Shown one piece after another: positions 1-8,585 of a DNA stretch of 62,558 nt. How positions within the stretch are numbered: position 1 is the first letter of the stretch; the number at the start of each line of letters is the position of its first letter. Under the pieces are notes generated by a model, which saw only the letters and a program-made list of their open reading frames with translations, made no database searches and was not told the DNA's origin. A program made the translations under genes and the position numbers. The stretch covers positions 1-62,558 of the forward strand of contig NZ_NKUB01000016.1 of the NCBI RefSeq assembly GCF_003207895.1, written 5' to 3'. This DNA comes from Komagataeibacter swingsii. GTDB lineage: Bacteria; Pseudomonadota; Alphaproteobacteria; Acetobacterales; Acetobacteraceae.

Positions 1-2
1 CC

Positions 3-56
3 ATCCAGAATGCCTCCTTCAGAGAATGGTCTGCATCCTATGAATCACATTTTTAA
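3..56 (+). CDS. Possible 3' end of an upstream gene (partial)
   Basis: An open frame runs in from the window edge and stops at TAA 54-56; its last residues are IQNASFREWSASYESHF. Only 17 codons are visible, so no family can be named. It could equally be chance open sequence. Confidence 0.2.
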   Translation: MQNASFREWSASYESHF

Positions 57-416
57 ACCGATGGGTACCCCGTGAGTCAGGCCAAACAATGGTTGGTATG
101 AGTGCCTCGCTCATTTTGAAACATCTCCTGTCGGGGCGGAATGCAACCTGACGCCAGCAAGGGCTTCGCCTGCCATTTTCCGCATTGCACAATCGAGTGC
201 GAAATGATCCTCATCTGTTGTTGTTTTTTACAGTACCCGGGATACCCTGTTTCCCTGCCCGGCATGTTCCGGGTATTTTGGGGCAAAAATATGTCACGAC
301 ATCAATACATGGAAAGAATTTCCCACCCATATTTTATTCATGTAAATTTCATATTTATACAAGTACGTTATTGAAACGTAACGATATCGGCGCATATATG
401 GCTATTCAGGCTGTTC
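57..416. other. Non-coding stretch at left edge
   Basis: No convincing gene is seen on either strand. The short open frames here show no recognisable family and overlap each other. A weak inverted pair (ATACCC ... GGGTAT) lies near 240-276. The right part becomes AT-rich. Confidence 0.4.
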
Positions 417-471
417 AATAAAAAACCGGCTGTCCCATGCGTGAAACCTGCGCCAGCCTTTCACGCATGGG
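417..471 (-). terminator. Rho-independent terminator of manC
   Basis: A perfect 13-bp stem has arms 434-446 (CCCATGCGTGAAA) and 459-471 with a 12-nt loop. Read on the minus strand it is followed 8 nt later by a T-run (complement of the A-run at 421-425). It sits just beyond the manC stop codon, so termination of manC is the natural reading. Confidence 0.7.
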
Positions 472-483
472 CCGACGCCTTCC

Positions 484-1962
484 TTACCGCCGGCCGTACG
501 TGTCCTCGAAGCGGACGATATCGTCTTCGCCCAGATATGGACCCGACTGGACCTCGATCAGGGTCAGGGGAATGCGCCCCGGGTTTTCCAGCCGGTGCAT
601 ACACCCTAACGGCAGATAGACACTTTCGTTTTCCTGCAACATAAGTTTTTCTTCATTCCGCGTGACGATCGCGGTCCCACTGACCACGACCCAGTGTTCC
701 GCGCGGTGGAAATGCTTCTGCAGCGACAGTTTCTGGCCGGGATACACCACGATCCGCTTGACCTGGAACCGTTCCCCCTGAATCAGCCCTTCGTAAAAAC
801 CCCAGGGCCTGTAACAACGATTGTGAATTTCGGCTTCCGCCCGGCTGGCCAGCCTGAGCTGTGACACTAGGGCGGACACATCCTGCGCATAATCACGATG
901 AATCGCGAGTACCGCATCAGATGTCACCACCAGCACGATATCCGTAAGCCCCGCCACGGCGGTCAGCATGCCTTCGCTGCGTACGTAACAGTTATGCGAC
1001 TGTTCCAGCACGACATCGCCCACCGCCACATTGCCGCAGGCGTCCTTGTCGCCCAGTTCCCACAAGGCATTCCAGTTCCCGACATCCGACCAGCCCAGGT
1101 CGGCGGGAATGACCGCGGCGCGGTCCGTGCGCTCCATGACCGCGTAATCGATGCTGACATTGGGGGAACGCAGGAAGGCCGTGGTTTCCAGCCTGCGGAA
1201 AGTCAGGTCGTTTTCACTGTTGAGCAGCGCATGGCGCACGTTTTCCAGCACGTCGGGTTCATGCCGTTTCAGTTCCGCCAGCATGACGGATGCCGAGGCA
1301 AGGAACATGCCCGAATTCCACAGGTAGTCCCCCGCATTCAGCATTTCGGTCGCACGCAGGTGGTCGGGTTTTTCAATAAAGCGGGCAACGCGGTACACGC
1401 TGTCATCGGGGTGATCGGGATGCAGGGGGGCACCAAGGCGTATGTAGCCATATCCCGTCTCGGGCACATCCGGCTTCATGCCGAATGTGACGATGTAGCC
1501 TTCCCGCGCCACGGCCGATGCTTTTTCAAGAATGGCAGGCAGGCGCTCGGGATATCGGAAAACGGCATCGGCGGCCATGATCCACAGAAGGGTTTCGGGA
1601 TCATCCTGCGCCGCCAGCAGGGCGGCGGCCGCGATCGCCGCGGCCGTATTGCGCACGGCGGGTTCGAGGATGATACGCCCGTCCTCGCACCCGTTTTCGC
1701 GCAACTGTTCCGCGACAAGGAAACGATGTGCGTTATTACAGACGACAATCGGCGGCGCGAATGCCGCACCGGCGGTACGCTGCAACGTTTCGCCGATCAT
1801 TGTCCGGCTGGATGCCAGCGCCCAGAACTGCTTGGGGTGGCTTGCGCGTGAAACGGGCCAAAGCCGTGTTCCCGTGCCACCGGACAGGATAACGGGCGTG
1901 ATGGTCCGGTTACGGGGTTCCGTTACGGATACGGTTATATCCGCTGCTGCCATAAACGTCAT
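484..1962 (-). CDS. manC: Mannose-1-phosphate guanylyltransferase / mannose-6-phosphate isomerase
   Basis: This 492-residue bifunctional type II enzyme makes GDP-mannose for EPS assembly in the cytoplasm. The nucleotidyltransferase signature is clear near residue 25 (VILSGGTGTRLWPVSR), followed by the FIEKP block. The C-terminal cupin (PMI) half starts around residue 355 with RPWGFYEGL and has the QKHFHRAEHWVVVSGTA metal-binding stretch. The length fits the ManC/XanB/AceF family. The ATG at 1962 has GGAG 8 nt upstream. The gene is divergent from ugd, so two nucleotide-sugar genes flank one control region. A GDP-mannose supply suits a mannose-containing repeat unit of xanthan/acetan type. Confidence 0.95.
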   Translation of the reverse strand: MTFMAAADITVSVTEPRNRTITPVILSGGTGTRLWPVSRASHPKQFWALASSRTMIGETLQRTAGAAFAPPIVVCNNAHRFLVAEQLRENGCEDGRIILEPAVRNTAAAIAAAALLAAQDDPETLLWIMAADAVFRYPERLPAILEKASAVAREGYIVTFGMKPDVPETGYGYIRLGAPLHPDHPDDSVYRVARFIEKPDHLRATEMLNAGDYLWNSGMFLASASVMLAELKRHEPDVLENVRHALLNSENDLTFRRLETTAFLRSPNVSIDYAVMERTDRAAVIPADLGWSDVGNWNALWELGDKDACGNVAVGDVVLEQSHNCYVRSEGMLTAVAGLTDIVLVVTSDAVLAIHRDYAQDVSALVSQLRLASRAEAEIHNRCYRPWGFYEGLIQGERFQVKRIVVYPGQKLSLQKHFHRAEHWVVVSGTAIVTRNEEKLMLQENESVYLPLGCMHRLENPGRIPLTLIEVQSGPYLGEDDIVRFEDTYGRR

Positions 1963-2265
1963 GATCGTGACTCCGTCCTGCGTGTTTCATGCTGCACGTA
2001 TCCGCGGCTTCCCTAGGGAAACAGAACCGGCCATGGCGGACATTGATGTTGCGGATGCACTTAGCGGGAATTTTTTTGTCAAGAATGTGGTGCTTAAACA
2101 TATTTTCGTCGTGATCATGCCCTTGTGTAGCATCCGCGTGACATATTCCGGGTTACGGATCATGCGCCCCTTATTACTTTCGGTTTTATTCAACCCGCTT
2201 TGAAAAGCTTTAGATTCCGGCCTGTTCCGGACAGCAGGCCGCGATACGAAATCAGGGAGGTCCAG
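1963..2265. promoter_or_regulatory. Divergent manC-ugd intergenic region
   Basis: About 300 bp separate the two divergent nucleotide-sugar genes and must hold both promoters. I could not pick convincing -35/-10 pairs. The only clear signal is the ribosome binding site AGGGAGG at 2254-2260 in front of ugd. Confidence 0.4.
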
Positions 2266-3609
2266 GTGCGAATTGCTATGATTGGTGGAGGCTACGTTGG
2301 GTTGGTCTCCGGTACATGTTTTGCGGAATTTGGCACCGACGTTGCCATTGTCGAAACCAACCCGGACCGCCTGACCGCCCTGCGTGAAGGGCGCATCCCG
2401 ATTTACGAACCCGGCCTGGACCGCCTGGTTGCGGAAAACGTGGAAGCCGGGCGCCTGACCTTTGGCGACGACATCGCCGCCGCGGTCAGGGGGGCCGATG
2501 CGGTGTTCGTGGCGGTGGGCACGCCATCGCGCCGGAGCGATGGGCAGGCGGATACAAGTTATGTCTATGCCGCCGTGGAACAGATCGCGCGCGTGGCGGA
2601 CGGCTACACCGTCATTGTCACCAAATCGACCGTGCCCGTCGGCACGGGGCGCGAAATTGCGCGCATTGTGCGCAAGACGCGGCCGGACCTGGATTTCGAT
2701 ATCGCATCGAATCCGGAATTCCTGCGTGAGGGCAACGCAATTCAGGATTTCATGCGCCCTGACCGTGTCATTATTGGCACGGACCAATATAAACCGGAAG
2801 GGACGGAACGCGCACAGAACATATTGCGCAAGCTGTACCGACCGCTCTACCTGCTGGAAACACCCATTGTCTTTACGGGGCTGGAAACGGCGGAACTGAT
2901 AAAATATTCCGCCAATTCGTTCCTTGCGATGAAAATCACCTTCATCAATGAAATCTCGGACCTGTGTGAAAAGGTGGGCGCCAACGTCAATGACGTGGCG
3001 CGTTCCATCGGTCTGGACGGGCGCATTGGCAAGAAGTTCCTGCACCCCAGCCCCGGCTTTGGCGGTTCGTGCTTTCCCAAGGATACGCGCGCGCTTACGG
3101 CAATCGGGCGCAATGCGGGGTCACCCGTGCGCCTGATCGAAACCACGGTCGCGGTCAATGACCAGCGCATGAAGGACATGGGCGAACGTATCATCGCCTT
3201 TGCCGATGGGGATGTACGCGGGCTTACGATCGGGGTGCTGGGGCTGACCTTCAAGCCTGAGACCGATGACATGCGCGAGGCGGCTTCCATTAGCATCCTC
3301 GACATGCTGGACAAGGGGGGCGCGCATATCCGTGCGTTCGATCCCGCCGGCATGACGACCGCCCGCCCCGTGCTGCCACAATCCGTAGCCTACTGCACGA
3401 ATGCACTGGATGCGGCGAAAGGGGCCGACATCCTTGTAGTGCTGACGGAGTGGAACGAATTCCGCTCGCTTGCCCCGGAAAAACTGGCGCGGGAAATGAA
3501 GGGCCGCAAGATTGCGGACCTGCGCAATATCTGGGATCCCCGAACCATGAAGGATGCGGGGTTCAAATATATCTCGCTCGGGCGGCCGGACGCGGTACAG
3601 CCACGTTAG
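2266..3609 (+). CDS. ugd: UDP-glucose 6-dehydrogenase
   Basis: This 447-residue enzyme oxidises UDP-glucose to UDP-glucuronate, the donor for the GumK-like transferase in the same locus. The N-terminus is a Rossmann fold (RIAMIGGGYVGLVSG). The catalytic cysteine motif GFGGSCFPKDTRAL lies near residue 265, and the C-terminal UDP-binding domain includes GLTFKPETDDMREA. I chose the GTG at 2266 because AGGGAGG lies 5 nt upstream and the Rossmann glycines then follow directly; longer in-frame starts would add an unrelated leader. The gene is convergent with the glycosyltransferase chain and followed by several hairpins. Confidence 0.95.
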   Translation: MRIAMIGGGYVGLVSGTCFAEFGTDVAIVETNPDRLTALREGRIPIYEPGLDRLVAENVEAGRLTFGDDIAAAVRGADAVFVAVGTPSRRSDGQADTSYVYAAVEQIARVADGYTVIVTKSTVPVGTGREIARIVRKTRPDLDFDIASNPEFLREGNAIQDFMRPDRVIIGTDQYKPEGTERAQNILRKLYRPLYLLETPIVFTGLETAELIKYSANSFLAMKITFINEISDLCEKVGANVNDVARSIGLDGRIGKKFLHPSPGFGGSCFPKDTRALTAIGRNAGSPVRLIETTVAVNDQRMKDMGERIIAFADGDVRGLTIGVLGLTFKPETDDMREAASISILDMLDKGGAHIRAFDPAGMTTARPVLPQSVAYCTNALDAAKGADILVVLTEWNEFRSLAPEKLAREMKGRKIADLRNIWDPRTMKDAGFKYISLGRPDAVQPR

Positions 3610-3614
3610 CCATA

Positions 3615-3645
3615 TTAAAAAAATCCGGGCCATGCATGGCCCGGA
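3615..3645 (-). terminator. Terminator of the glycosyltransferase operon
   Basis: A perfect 22-bp palindrome at 3624-3645 (arms TCCGGGCCATG and CATGGCCCGGA) is followed on the minus strand by a run of T (complement of the A-run 3617-3623). It would end minus-strand transcription from the 3791-8269 chain before it enters ugd. Confidence 0.6.
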
Positions 3646-3667
3646 CAGGAACACGGCACCGTGCCAC

Positions 3668-3691
3668 ATGCCCATGAAACGTCATGGGCAT
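3668..3691. repeat. Hairpin between convergent genes
   Basis: Perfect 10-bp arms ATGCCCATGA and TCATGGGCAT enclose loop AACG. It lies between the convergent ugd and glycosyltransferase genes, with further hairpins on both sides. It probably helps termination or protects mRNA 3' ends. Confidence 0.45.
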
Positions 3692-3712
3692 TATCCGGCT
3701 CGCAGTACGAAA

Positions 3713-3750
3713 CACCGCCTTTCCAAAAAAAGGCGGTGCCCGAAACATTC
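3713..3750 (+). repeat. Double-hairpin repeat, partial copy (hairpin B only)
   Basis: The stem is CACCGCCTTT / AAAGGCGGTG at 3713-3738, followed by CCCGAAACATTC. It matches the second half of the interspersed repeat seen in full at 28551 and 37412. It lies between the two convergent 3' ends. Confidence 0.55.
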
Positions 3751-3790
3751 ATTGCCTTATCAGTGTGCTATTTCACATCCGTATCCTGCA

Positions 3791-4756
3791 TCAGGAATGG
3801 CATAACCTGCGCCTGAGTGCCGCCGCCACCTGCCGTATCATGGCAGGCAGAAAGGCGGGCCGCCGCATGATGCGCCGGAAAATCGCCCCCACCGCCCCCG
3901 AACGCAGCGCCACGGACACAAAATAGGAATCATCAAGCCGCTGCAGTCCCGCCGCACGCTGGTGCAACAGCGCCACCAGTTCGGGATTATCCCGGATACG
4001 GGGATCCCGCGCCAGCGCCAGCGCCGTATCATGCATGTCACGATAGGCAATGACCGTACGCGACATGCCCGATGCACGCCCACTGACACTGCCCTGGCGC
4101 TGCGTGTAAAGATACGTGGCGTGATCGACCAGGAAAAACCTGCCGCCAGCCATGAGGAAGGCGATCATGAGCAGGAAATCCTCCCCATGCCGCACCACGG
4201 GGTCATACCGTATGCCATGGGCAAGCATGAATTCCCGCCGGAAAACCGGCTTGAGCAGCCCCCAGTCAAACCCGTCCCCGCCCGAGCGGTTATGGGCGAT
4301 GTAATCGCGCAGGCTGATAGGTGTACGCGGCACCTGTCCTTCCCCCATCGCACGGCCTGTCACCTGGCCCGCCATGGCGTCATAATAGGCCAGGTCGTCC
4401 GCCACCGCGTCACAATCCCCGGCTGCGGCACGCGCCATCAGCACCTCCAGCCGGTCGGGGGCGAAGGCGTCATCCGCGTCAAGAAAGGCGATCCAGTCAC
4501 CCCGCGCGGCCCCCAGCCCCACGTTGCGCGCAACCGATGGCCCGCCGTTATACGGCGTGGACAAGACGCGGATACAGTCATGGGCACGCGCCACCCTGCC
4601 CAGCAGGTCTGGCGTACCATCGGTGGAACAGTCATCCACTATGATGATTTCCAGCGGCGCATGCGTCTGTTCCAGCGCGGAACTGACGGCGCGCATGATG
4701 AAGGCCTGCGCATTATAGGTGGTAATGACCAGGCTGACGGACATGGGAACGTTCAT
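3791..4756 (-). CDS. Family 2 glycosyltransferase
   Basis: This 321-residue GT-A enzyme opens with SVSLVITTYNAQAFI, then the nucleotide-binding IIIVDDCSTDGT and the metal-binding AFLDADDAF (DxD) motif near residue 93. No membrane anchor stands out. It is the last gene of a minus-strand chain, and its ATG overlaps the stop of the upstream GT4 gene (ATGA at 4753-4756), implying translational coupling. It presumably adds one sugar to the lipid-linked EPS repeat; donor and linkage cannot be read from the sequence. Confidence 0.85.
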   Translation of the reverse strand: MNVPMSVSLVITTYNAQAFIMRAVSSALEQTHAPLEIIIVDDCSTDGTPDLLGRVARAHDCIRVLSTPYNGGPSVARNVGLGAARGDWIAFLDADDAFAPDRLEVLMARAAAGDCDAVADDLAYYDAMAGQVTGRAMGEGQVPRTPISLRDYIAHNRSGGDGFDWGLLKPVFRREFMLAHGIRYDPVVRHGEDFLLMIAFLMAGGRFFLVDHATYLYTQRQGSVSGRASGMSRTVIAYRDMHDTALALARDPRIRDNPELVALLHQRAAGLQRLDDSYFVSVALRSGAVGAIFRRIMRRPAFLPAMIRQVAAALRRRLCHS

Positions 4757-5952
4757 GGGATGCGTCCTGTCATACTGTCGTAAATGTTTTCCAGTGTCGC
4801 CGCCCAGCGGGCGACGTCATGCCTTTGCGCCACGAACGCCGGCCCGGCCGCGGACATGCGCGCGGCCAGATCATCATCGCGCAGCAGGTCCAGCAGGCGC
4901 GCGGCCAGCGTCATGACATCCCCTTCGGCAAAGGCGAAGCCTGTCGTGCCATCGATAATGCCCTCCGTCGCGCCGCCCCGCGCCGATGTCACGACCGGGA
5001 CGCCACTGGCCTGGGCTTCCAGCAGGACCAGGCCCATGCCTTCCGCATCACCATTGGCGGCGGTGACACTGGGCAGGCAGAAAACACGGGCCTGTTCCAG
5101 CAGTGGCTGCATTTCGGCCGCCGCGTACCGCCCGTAAAACGAGACACCATCCATCCCCGTGGCAAGGCTGGCCAGCATCGGGCGTTCAGGGCCGTCACCG
5201 GCAATGACCAGTTGCGCGTCAGGCAGTTGCGCGCGCACGGTGCGAAAGGCGTCGATCAGGTAGCGACAGCCCTTTTTTTCCACCAGCCTGCCCGCGAACA
5301 GGATAACCGGCGCCCGCCGGGCAACCGGCAGGCCGGTCGGATGAAAGCGGTGGACATCGATCCCCATGGGACAGACATGGATGCGCTGTTCGGGCAGGCC
5401 CGCGCGCAGCGCGGCTTCACGTATGCTGTGGGATACCGCGACAAAACTGACCTGCGGCACGGTGGCCAGTTGCCTGAGCCTGCGCGGATAGGCCCGCCAT
5501 CGCCGCCCCCCGCCACCGGCGGCGAACCAGTGCATATGGGTGGTGATATCCGATCCATGCAGCGTGACCAGCAGCGGCACATGCAACGCACGCGCCACGG
5601 GCCATGCCTCCACCCCGTCAAAACCGAAATGGGCATGTACCAGTGCGGGATTTACGGCACGCGCCAGTTTCATCATGCCCGGCACGGGACGTTCCAGGTA
5701 ACGCGCCCCCATGCCGACCAGGCGCTGGAAAAACGTGGGCGGTCCGTCATGCAGCGCCCGGACGTCCATGCCATCCAGTGGCAGTTGCCCAACTGTCCGC
5801 TCCCCGATCAGCACGGGCCGCCAGCGTGTCAGGGCGCGGGCCTGGTCGCGCACGAACGTTTCCGACCATGGCAGGATCTGCGTTCGGTATATTGCCACAC
5901 AGGGCCTGGATGCGCCGGGAACGGCTGTCCCTGCCTGTGGCGGCATTTTCAT
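4753..5952 (-). CDS. Family 4 glycosyltransferase
   Basis: This 399-residue GT-B protein has VHAHFGFDG and LVTLHGSDI in its N-domain, and VILFAGRLVEKKG plus EGMGLVLLEAQASGVPVVTS (the family-4 E-x7-E region) in its C-domain. I set the start at ATG 5952, which overlaps the upstream stop as ATGA (5949-5952). The frame is open about 99 codons further upstream, but that stretch lies inside the upstream gene and looks non-coding. It belongs to the EPS chain and resembles WcaL/AmsK-type enzymes. The sugar transferred is not determinable here. Confidence 0.85.
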   Translation of the reverse strand: MKMPPQAGTAVPGASRPCVAIYRTQILPWSETFVRDQARALTRWRPVLIGERTVGQLPLDGMDVRALHDGPPTFFQRLVGMGARYLERPVPGMMKLARAVNPALVHAHFGFDGVEAWPVARALHVPLLVTLHGSDITTHMHWFAAGGGGRRWRAYPRRLRQLATVPQVSFVAVSHSIREAALRAGLPEQRIHVCPMGIDVHRFHPTGLPVARRAPVILFAGRLVEKKGCRYLIDAFRTVRAQLPDAQLVIAGDGPERPMLASLATGMDGVSFYGRYAAAEMQPLLEQARVFCLPSVTAANGDAEGMGLVLLEAQASGVPVVTSARGGATEGIIDGTTGFAFAEGDVMTLAARLLDLLRDDDLAARMSAAGPAFVAQRHDVARWAATLENIYDSMTGRIP

Positions 5953-7115
5953 GCCGCGACGGCCTGCACGGAGGCGGCCTGGGACATGGGTACACCATGA
6001 TGGGCATGCCCCCGGCGACAGGCCCGATCGGTACGCGAGGATTCGCGACCGAAACGCCGGACCAGCGGTGCAAGCAGTACGCCCAGCACAAGGTCCTTGT
6101 ACATGGCGCGATTGCCGAAGGTCCAGAATGAACGCTCGCTGTATCCCCCTTCGCGCACCAGCCGCACAAAGGCTGCGATGCGACGTGGCAGGCTGCTGCC
6201 CGAACAGATTTCGGCACGCAGGGCATAAAGCGGTTCCAGCCCGCGCCATGCCTCCGCGGCGACGCGCGCACGGTTACGCATGGTTTCGGACCATGATGGC
6301 GTCCGGGCCAGATCGGCAAACATGTTGCTGTCCTGCACCGTCATGCGCGCAAGGTAGCGGTAGGTATCGGCCCGGTCTTCCAGCCGGTAGCGCCAGCGAT
6401 CCACAAAGGTGGGCCTGGTCCGCTTGCCCGACCCCACCGTATTGCCCCCATGCAGCCGGTATTCCGTCAGTTCGTCATCCAGATAGACAATGGTGCCGAC
6501 GCCGGATGCGACAAGGAAGAAAAACAGGTCATGCCCCATTTCCTTGCCCGGATTGTAATGGTCCCCCATGCGGCCCCACAGGGCGGCTGAAGGCTTCAGG
6601 TCAGCGCGGAATGTCTGCATGAACCCATAGGAAAAACACCATGGCTGCAACGTCAGCGGACGCGAAACGGGGGGAACGGGCGACGTTGCGTAAAAGGGGG
6701 AAATGGGCATCCGCCGTTCATTCACCAGATGCGCGTTATGAAAGACCATCATGACGTCGGGGTCATTCATGAACGCCTGGCGCACGCGTTCAAGGTTATT
6801 GCTTTTCCAGAAATCATCCTGGTCGCAAAAAGAAATCAGGTCGCCTGAACTCAGGCTGACCGCATGCATGAAATTGCCTTTGTAGCCAAGGCGTTGCGCA
6901 TTGCGGTGGACCTGCACGGGAAAGGGCGCGGTGCGAGCGAAATCGGCCACGATGTCCAGCGTGGCATCGGTCGAGCCGTCATCCGTCACGACCAGCTCGG
7001 CCGGCAGGCATGTCTGTGCCGCCAGACTGTCCAGTTGTTCGCGGATATGGGCCGCTCCGTTATAAGTTGCCATGACAACCGAAATGCGTGGTCCGTTATC
7101 ACCTGCCTCAGTCAT
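5949..7115 (-). CDS. Family 2 glycosyltransferase (rhamnosyltransferase-like)
   Basis: This 388-residue protein has ISVVMATYNGAAHIREQLDSLAAQ at the N-terminus, LVVTDDGSTDATLDI, then SFCDQDDFWKSNN as the DxD-type metal site near residue 95. That Q-D-D-x-W pattern is common in rhamnosyltransferase-like GT2 proteins. The rfbC/rfbD genes downstream in the locus are in keeping with a dTDP-rhamnose donor, but this is inference. The start at 7115 has GGAAAGAGCGAG upstream. Its stop overlaps the GT4 start. Confidence 0.85.
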   Translation of the reverse strand: MTEAGDNGPRISVVMATYNGAAHIREQLDSLAAQTCLPAELVVTDDGSTDATLDIVADFARTAPFPVQVHRNAQRLGYKGNFMHAVSLSSGDLISFCDQDDFWKSNNLERVRQAFMNDPDVMMVFHNAHLVNERRMPISPFYATSPVPPVSRPLTLQPWCFSYGFMQTFRADLKPSAALWGRMGDHYNPGKEMGHDLFFFLVASGVGTIVYLDDELTEYRLHGGNTVGSGKRTRPTFVDRWRYRLEDRADTYRYLARMTVQDSNMFADLARTPSWSETMRNRARVAAEAWRGLEPLYALRAEICSGSSLPRRIAAFVRLVREGGYSERSFWTFGNRAMYKDLVLGVLLAPLVRRFGRESSRTDRACRRGHAHHGVPMSQAASVQAVAA

Positions 7116-7159
7116 GTTCTCGCTCTTTCCTAATACTTTACGCAGGGACAGGCCTGCAT

Positions 7160-8269
7160 TCAGACACGCGTGTCGGGATAGGCTTCGGGGGTCAGGATAC
7201 GCTGCACGATTTCGGGCCAGCTATGGGCCTCAAGCCCGATCACGTCCGATGACCGCAGGGCCGCGTCGATCGCGCGCCCGATGGATTGCGCATCCCCCGG
7301 CCTGTAACCATGGCGGCCGGGCGTATCGTTCAATGCAAAATCGGGACAGACGGCGGGAATGCCAAACAGCGCGAACTGCCGCAGCTTCAGGGACGTATCC
7401 AGCAGGTAACGGGGCGTGTTCGCGTCCCGGTACGGGGCGACACCAAAACTGGCATGCTGGAGATAGGACAGCGTGCGTTCAAACGCCATTTCGGGATGGA
7501 TGATGATATTGGGCGCGTCCAGCCCATCCGCCGCATGGCCCGCACCGATGATATGGAAATCGATATCGGGCCTGATCCGTGCCGCAATCTGGAAAAAACC
7601 CGGGTCAAACAGCATCGAGCCGATCGAGACGCAACTGGTCCGGCCGGGCGCGTAGGGATCGGGGTAGGTTTTTTCGGCAATGCCACGATCAATGCCATGC
7701 GGCGCGAAAACGGCTGAACGCGCGTGGGGCAGGCGTTCAAGCAGATAGCGCGAGGGCATGCGCACCGTGTCGATCATGTCGAAATTTCGCACAAAATCAT
7801 TCTTGATGGTATCCGCGCATCCCACGACTTCCAGGTCGTCGGACATCAGGTAAATAATACGCGCCGATGGATTAAGTTTCCTGACATCGGAAATAAATAT
7901 CGGCGCCATGCCGGATTCAATAAAGACAGTATCGGCGCGCCGTATCCATCTTCGCGCGATGGCGGGCAGCATCTGGCGATACAGCCAGAACAACCCCCGC
8001 TCCACCGGCGCCAGCGCCGCACGGCGCATGTTGAACGGGTGCCATTTCATGCGCCACAGGTAACATTCCACGCCGTCCACCGTTTCCACCTGGTTGGCGC
8101 GATCGGCAAGGCTGGCGCGCGTATCCCCACGCCGCAGCGACAGCGTACTCAAGCCTATGGACAGGAACGCGGTGGGGCCACGGCGGGCCATCTCGGCTGC
8201 GATGAAATGGATACTCGCCTTACGCAAACTCCTGAAATCATGGACGGAAATAAACAGGGAGCGCGTCAT
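7160..8269 (-). CDS. gumK: GumK/AceK-like glucuronosyltransferase
   Basis: This 369-residue protein aligns by eye over its length with xanthan GumK (GT70). Shared landmarks are SVHDFRS..KASIHFI at the N-terminus, VECYLWR..WHPFN, FIESGMAPIFI, APHGID, IGSMLFDPGFF, the HPEM block, FGIPAVCP and a C-terminal PEAYPDTR. GumK adds glucuronate from UDP-GlcA to a mannose in the lipid-linked repeat at the inner membrane, which fits neighbouring manC and ugd. The ATG at 8269 is preferred: GGAGA lies about 9 nt upstream and the GumK-like N-terminus begins here, while the open frame further upstream has no similarity. It is the first gene of the minus-strand transferase chain. Confidence 0.88.
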   Translation of the reverse strand: MTRSLFISVHDFRSLRKASIHFIAAEMARRGPTAFLSIGLSTLSLRRGDTRASLADRANQVETVDGVECYLWRMKWHPFNMRRAALAPVERGLFWLYRQMLPAIARRWIRRADTVFIESGMAPIFISDVRKLNPSARIIYLMSDDLEVVGCADTIKNDFVRNFDMIDTVRMPSRYLLERLPHARSAVFAPHGIDRGIAEKTYPDPYAPGRTSCVSIGSMLFDPGFFQIAARIRPDIDFHIIGAGHAADGLDAPNIIIHPEMAFERTLSYLQHASFGVAPYRDANTPRYLLDTSLKLRQFALFGIPAVCPDFALNDTPGRHGYRPGDAQSIGRAIDAALRSSDVIGLEAHSWPEIVQRILTPEAYPDTRV

Positions 8270-8585
8270 GGAACTCTGGTCTCCTGCCGTGCGCCACGTT
8301 GGCGGCAGGCCGCATGCGCCTGGCGCGCGGCCCCTGGGTTCATATCGATTGCGCAAGGATGCCCGGGCCGTCACGCAACCCGTTTCACGCCGCGCCAAAT
8401 CCACAGTGTGATTGCGGCAAGATAATGACATGATCGTGCCACGATAAAGGCGGCGGCACAAAGAATTGTGTAGGCACATTTTGCATTTTTTCTACATTTA
8501 TATTCTGATACGGTGTGCCCGCCATAACAGAATCACTGTATTGCCGCACCACGCCATGCCATTCATGCATCCGGAGGAACCGACG
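8270..8585. promoter_or_regulatory. Divergent region between transferase chain and acyltransferase
   Basis: About 315 bp lie between divergent EPS transcription units. No clear promoter hexamers or palindromes were found. The ribosome binding site GGAGGA at 8573-8578 marks the acyltransferase start. Confidence 0.35.

Noticed and set aside
898-1851. 317-codon plus-strand open frame
   Set aside because: Antisense shadow of manC; no family features.
1987-3045. 352-codon minus-strand open frame
   Set aside because: Antisense to the first half of ugd and its leader; no recognisable domain.
4819-6000. 393-codon plus-strand open frame
   Set aside because: Antisense to the GT4 gene with conserved GT-B motifs.
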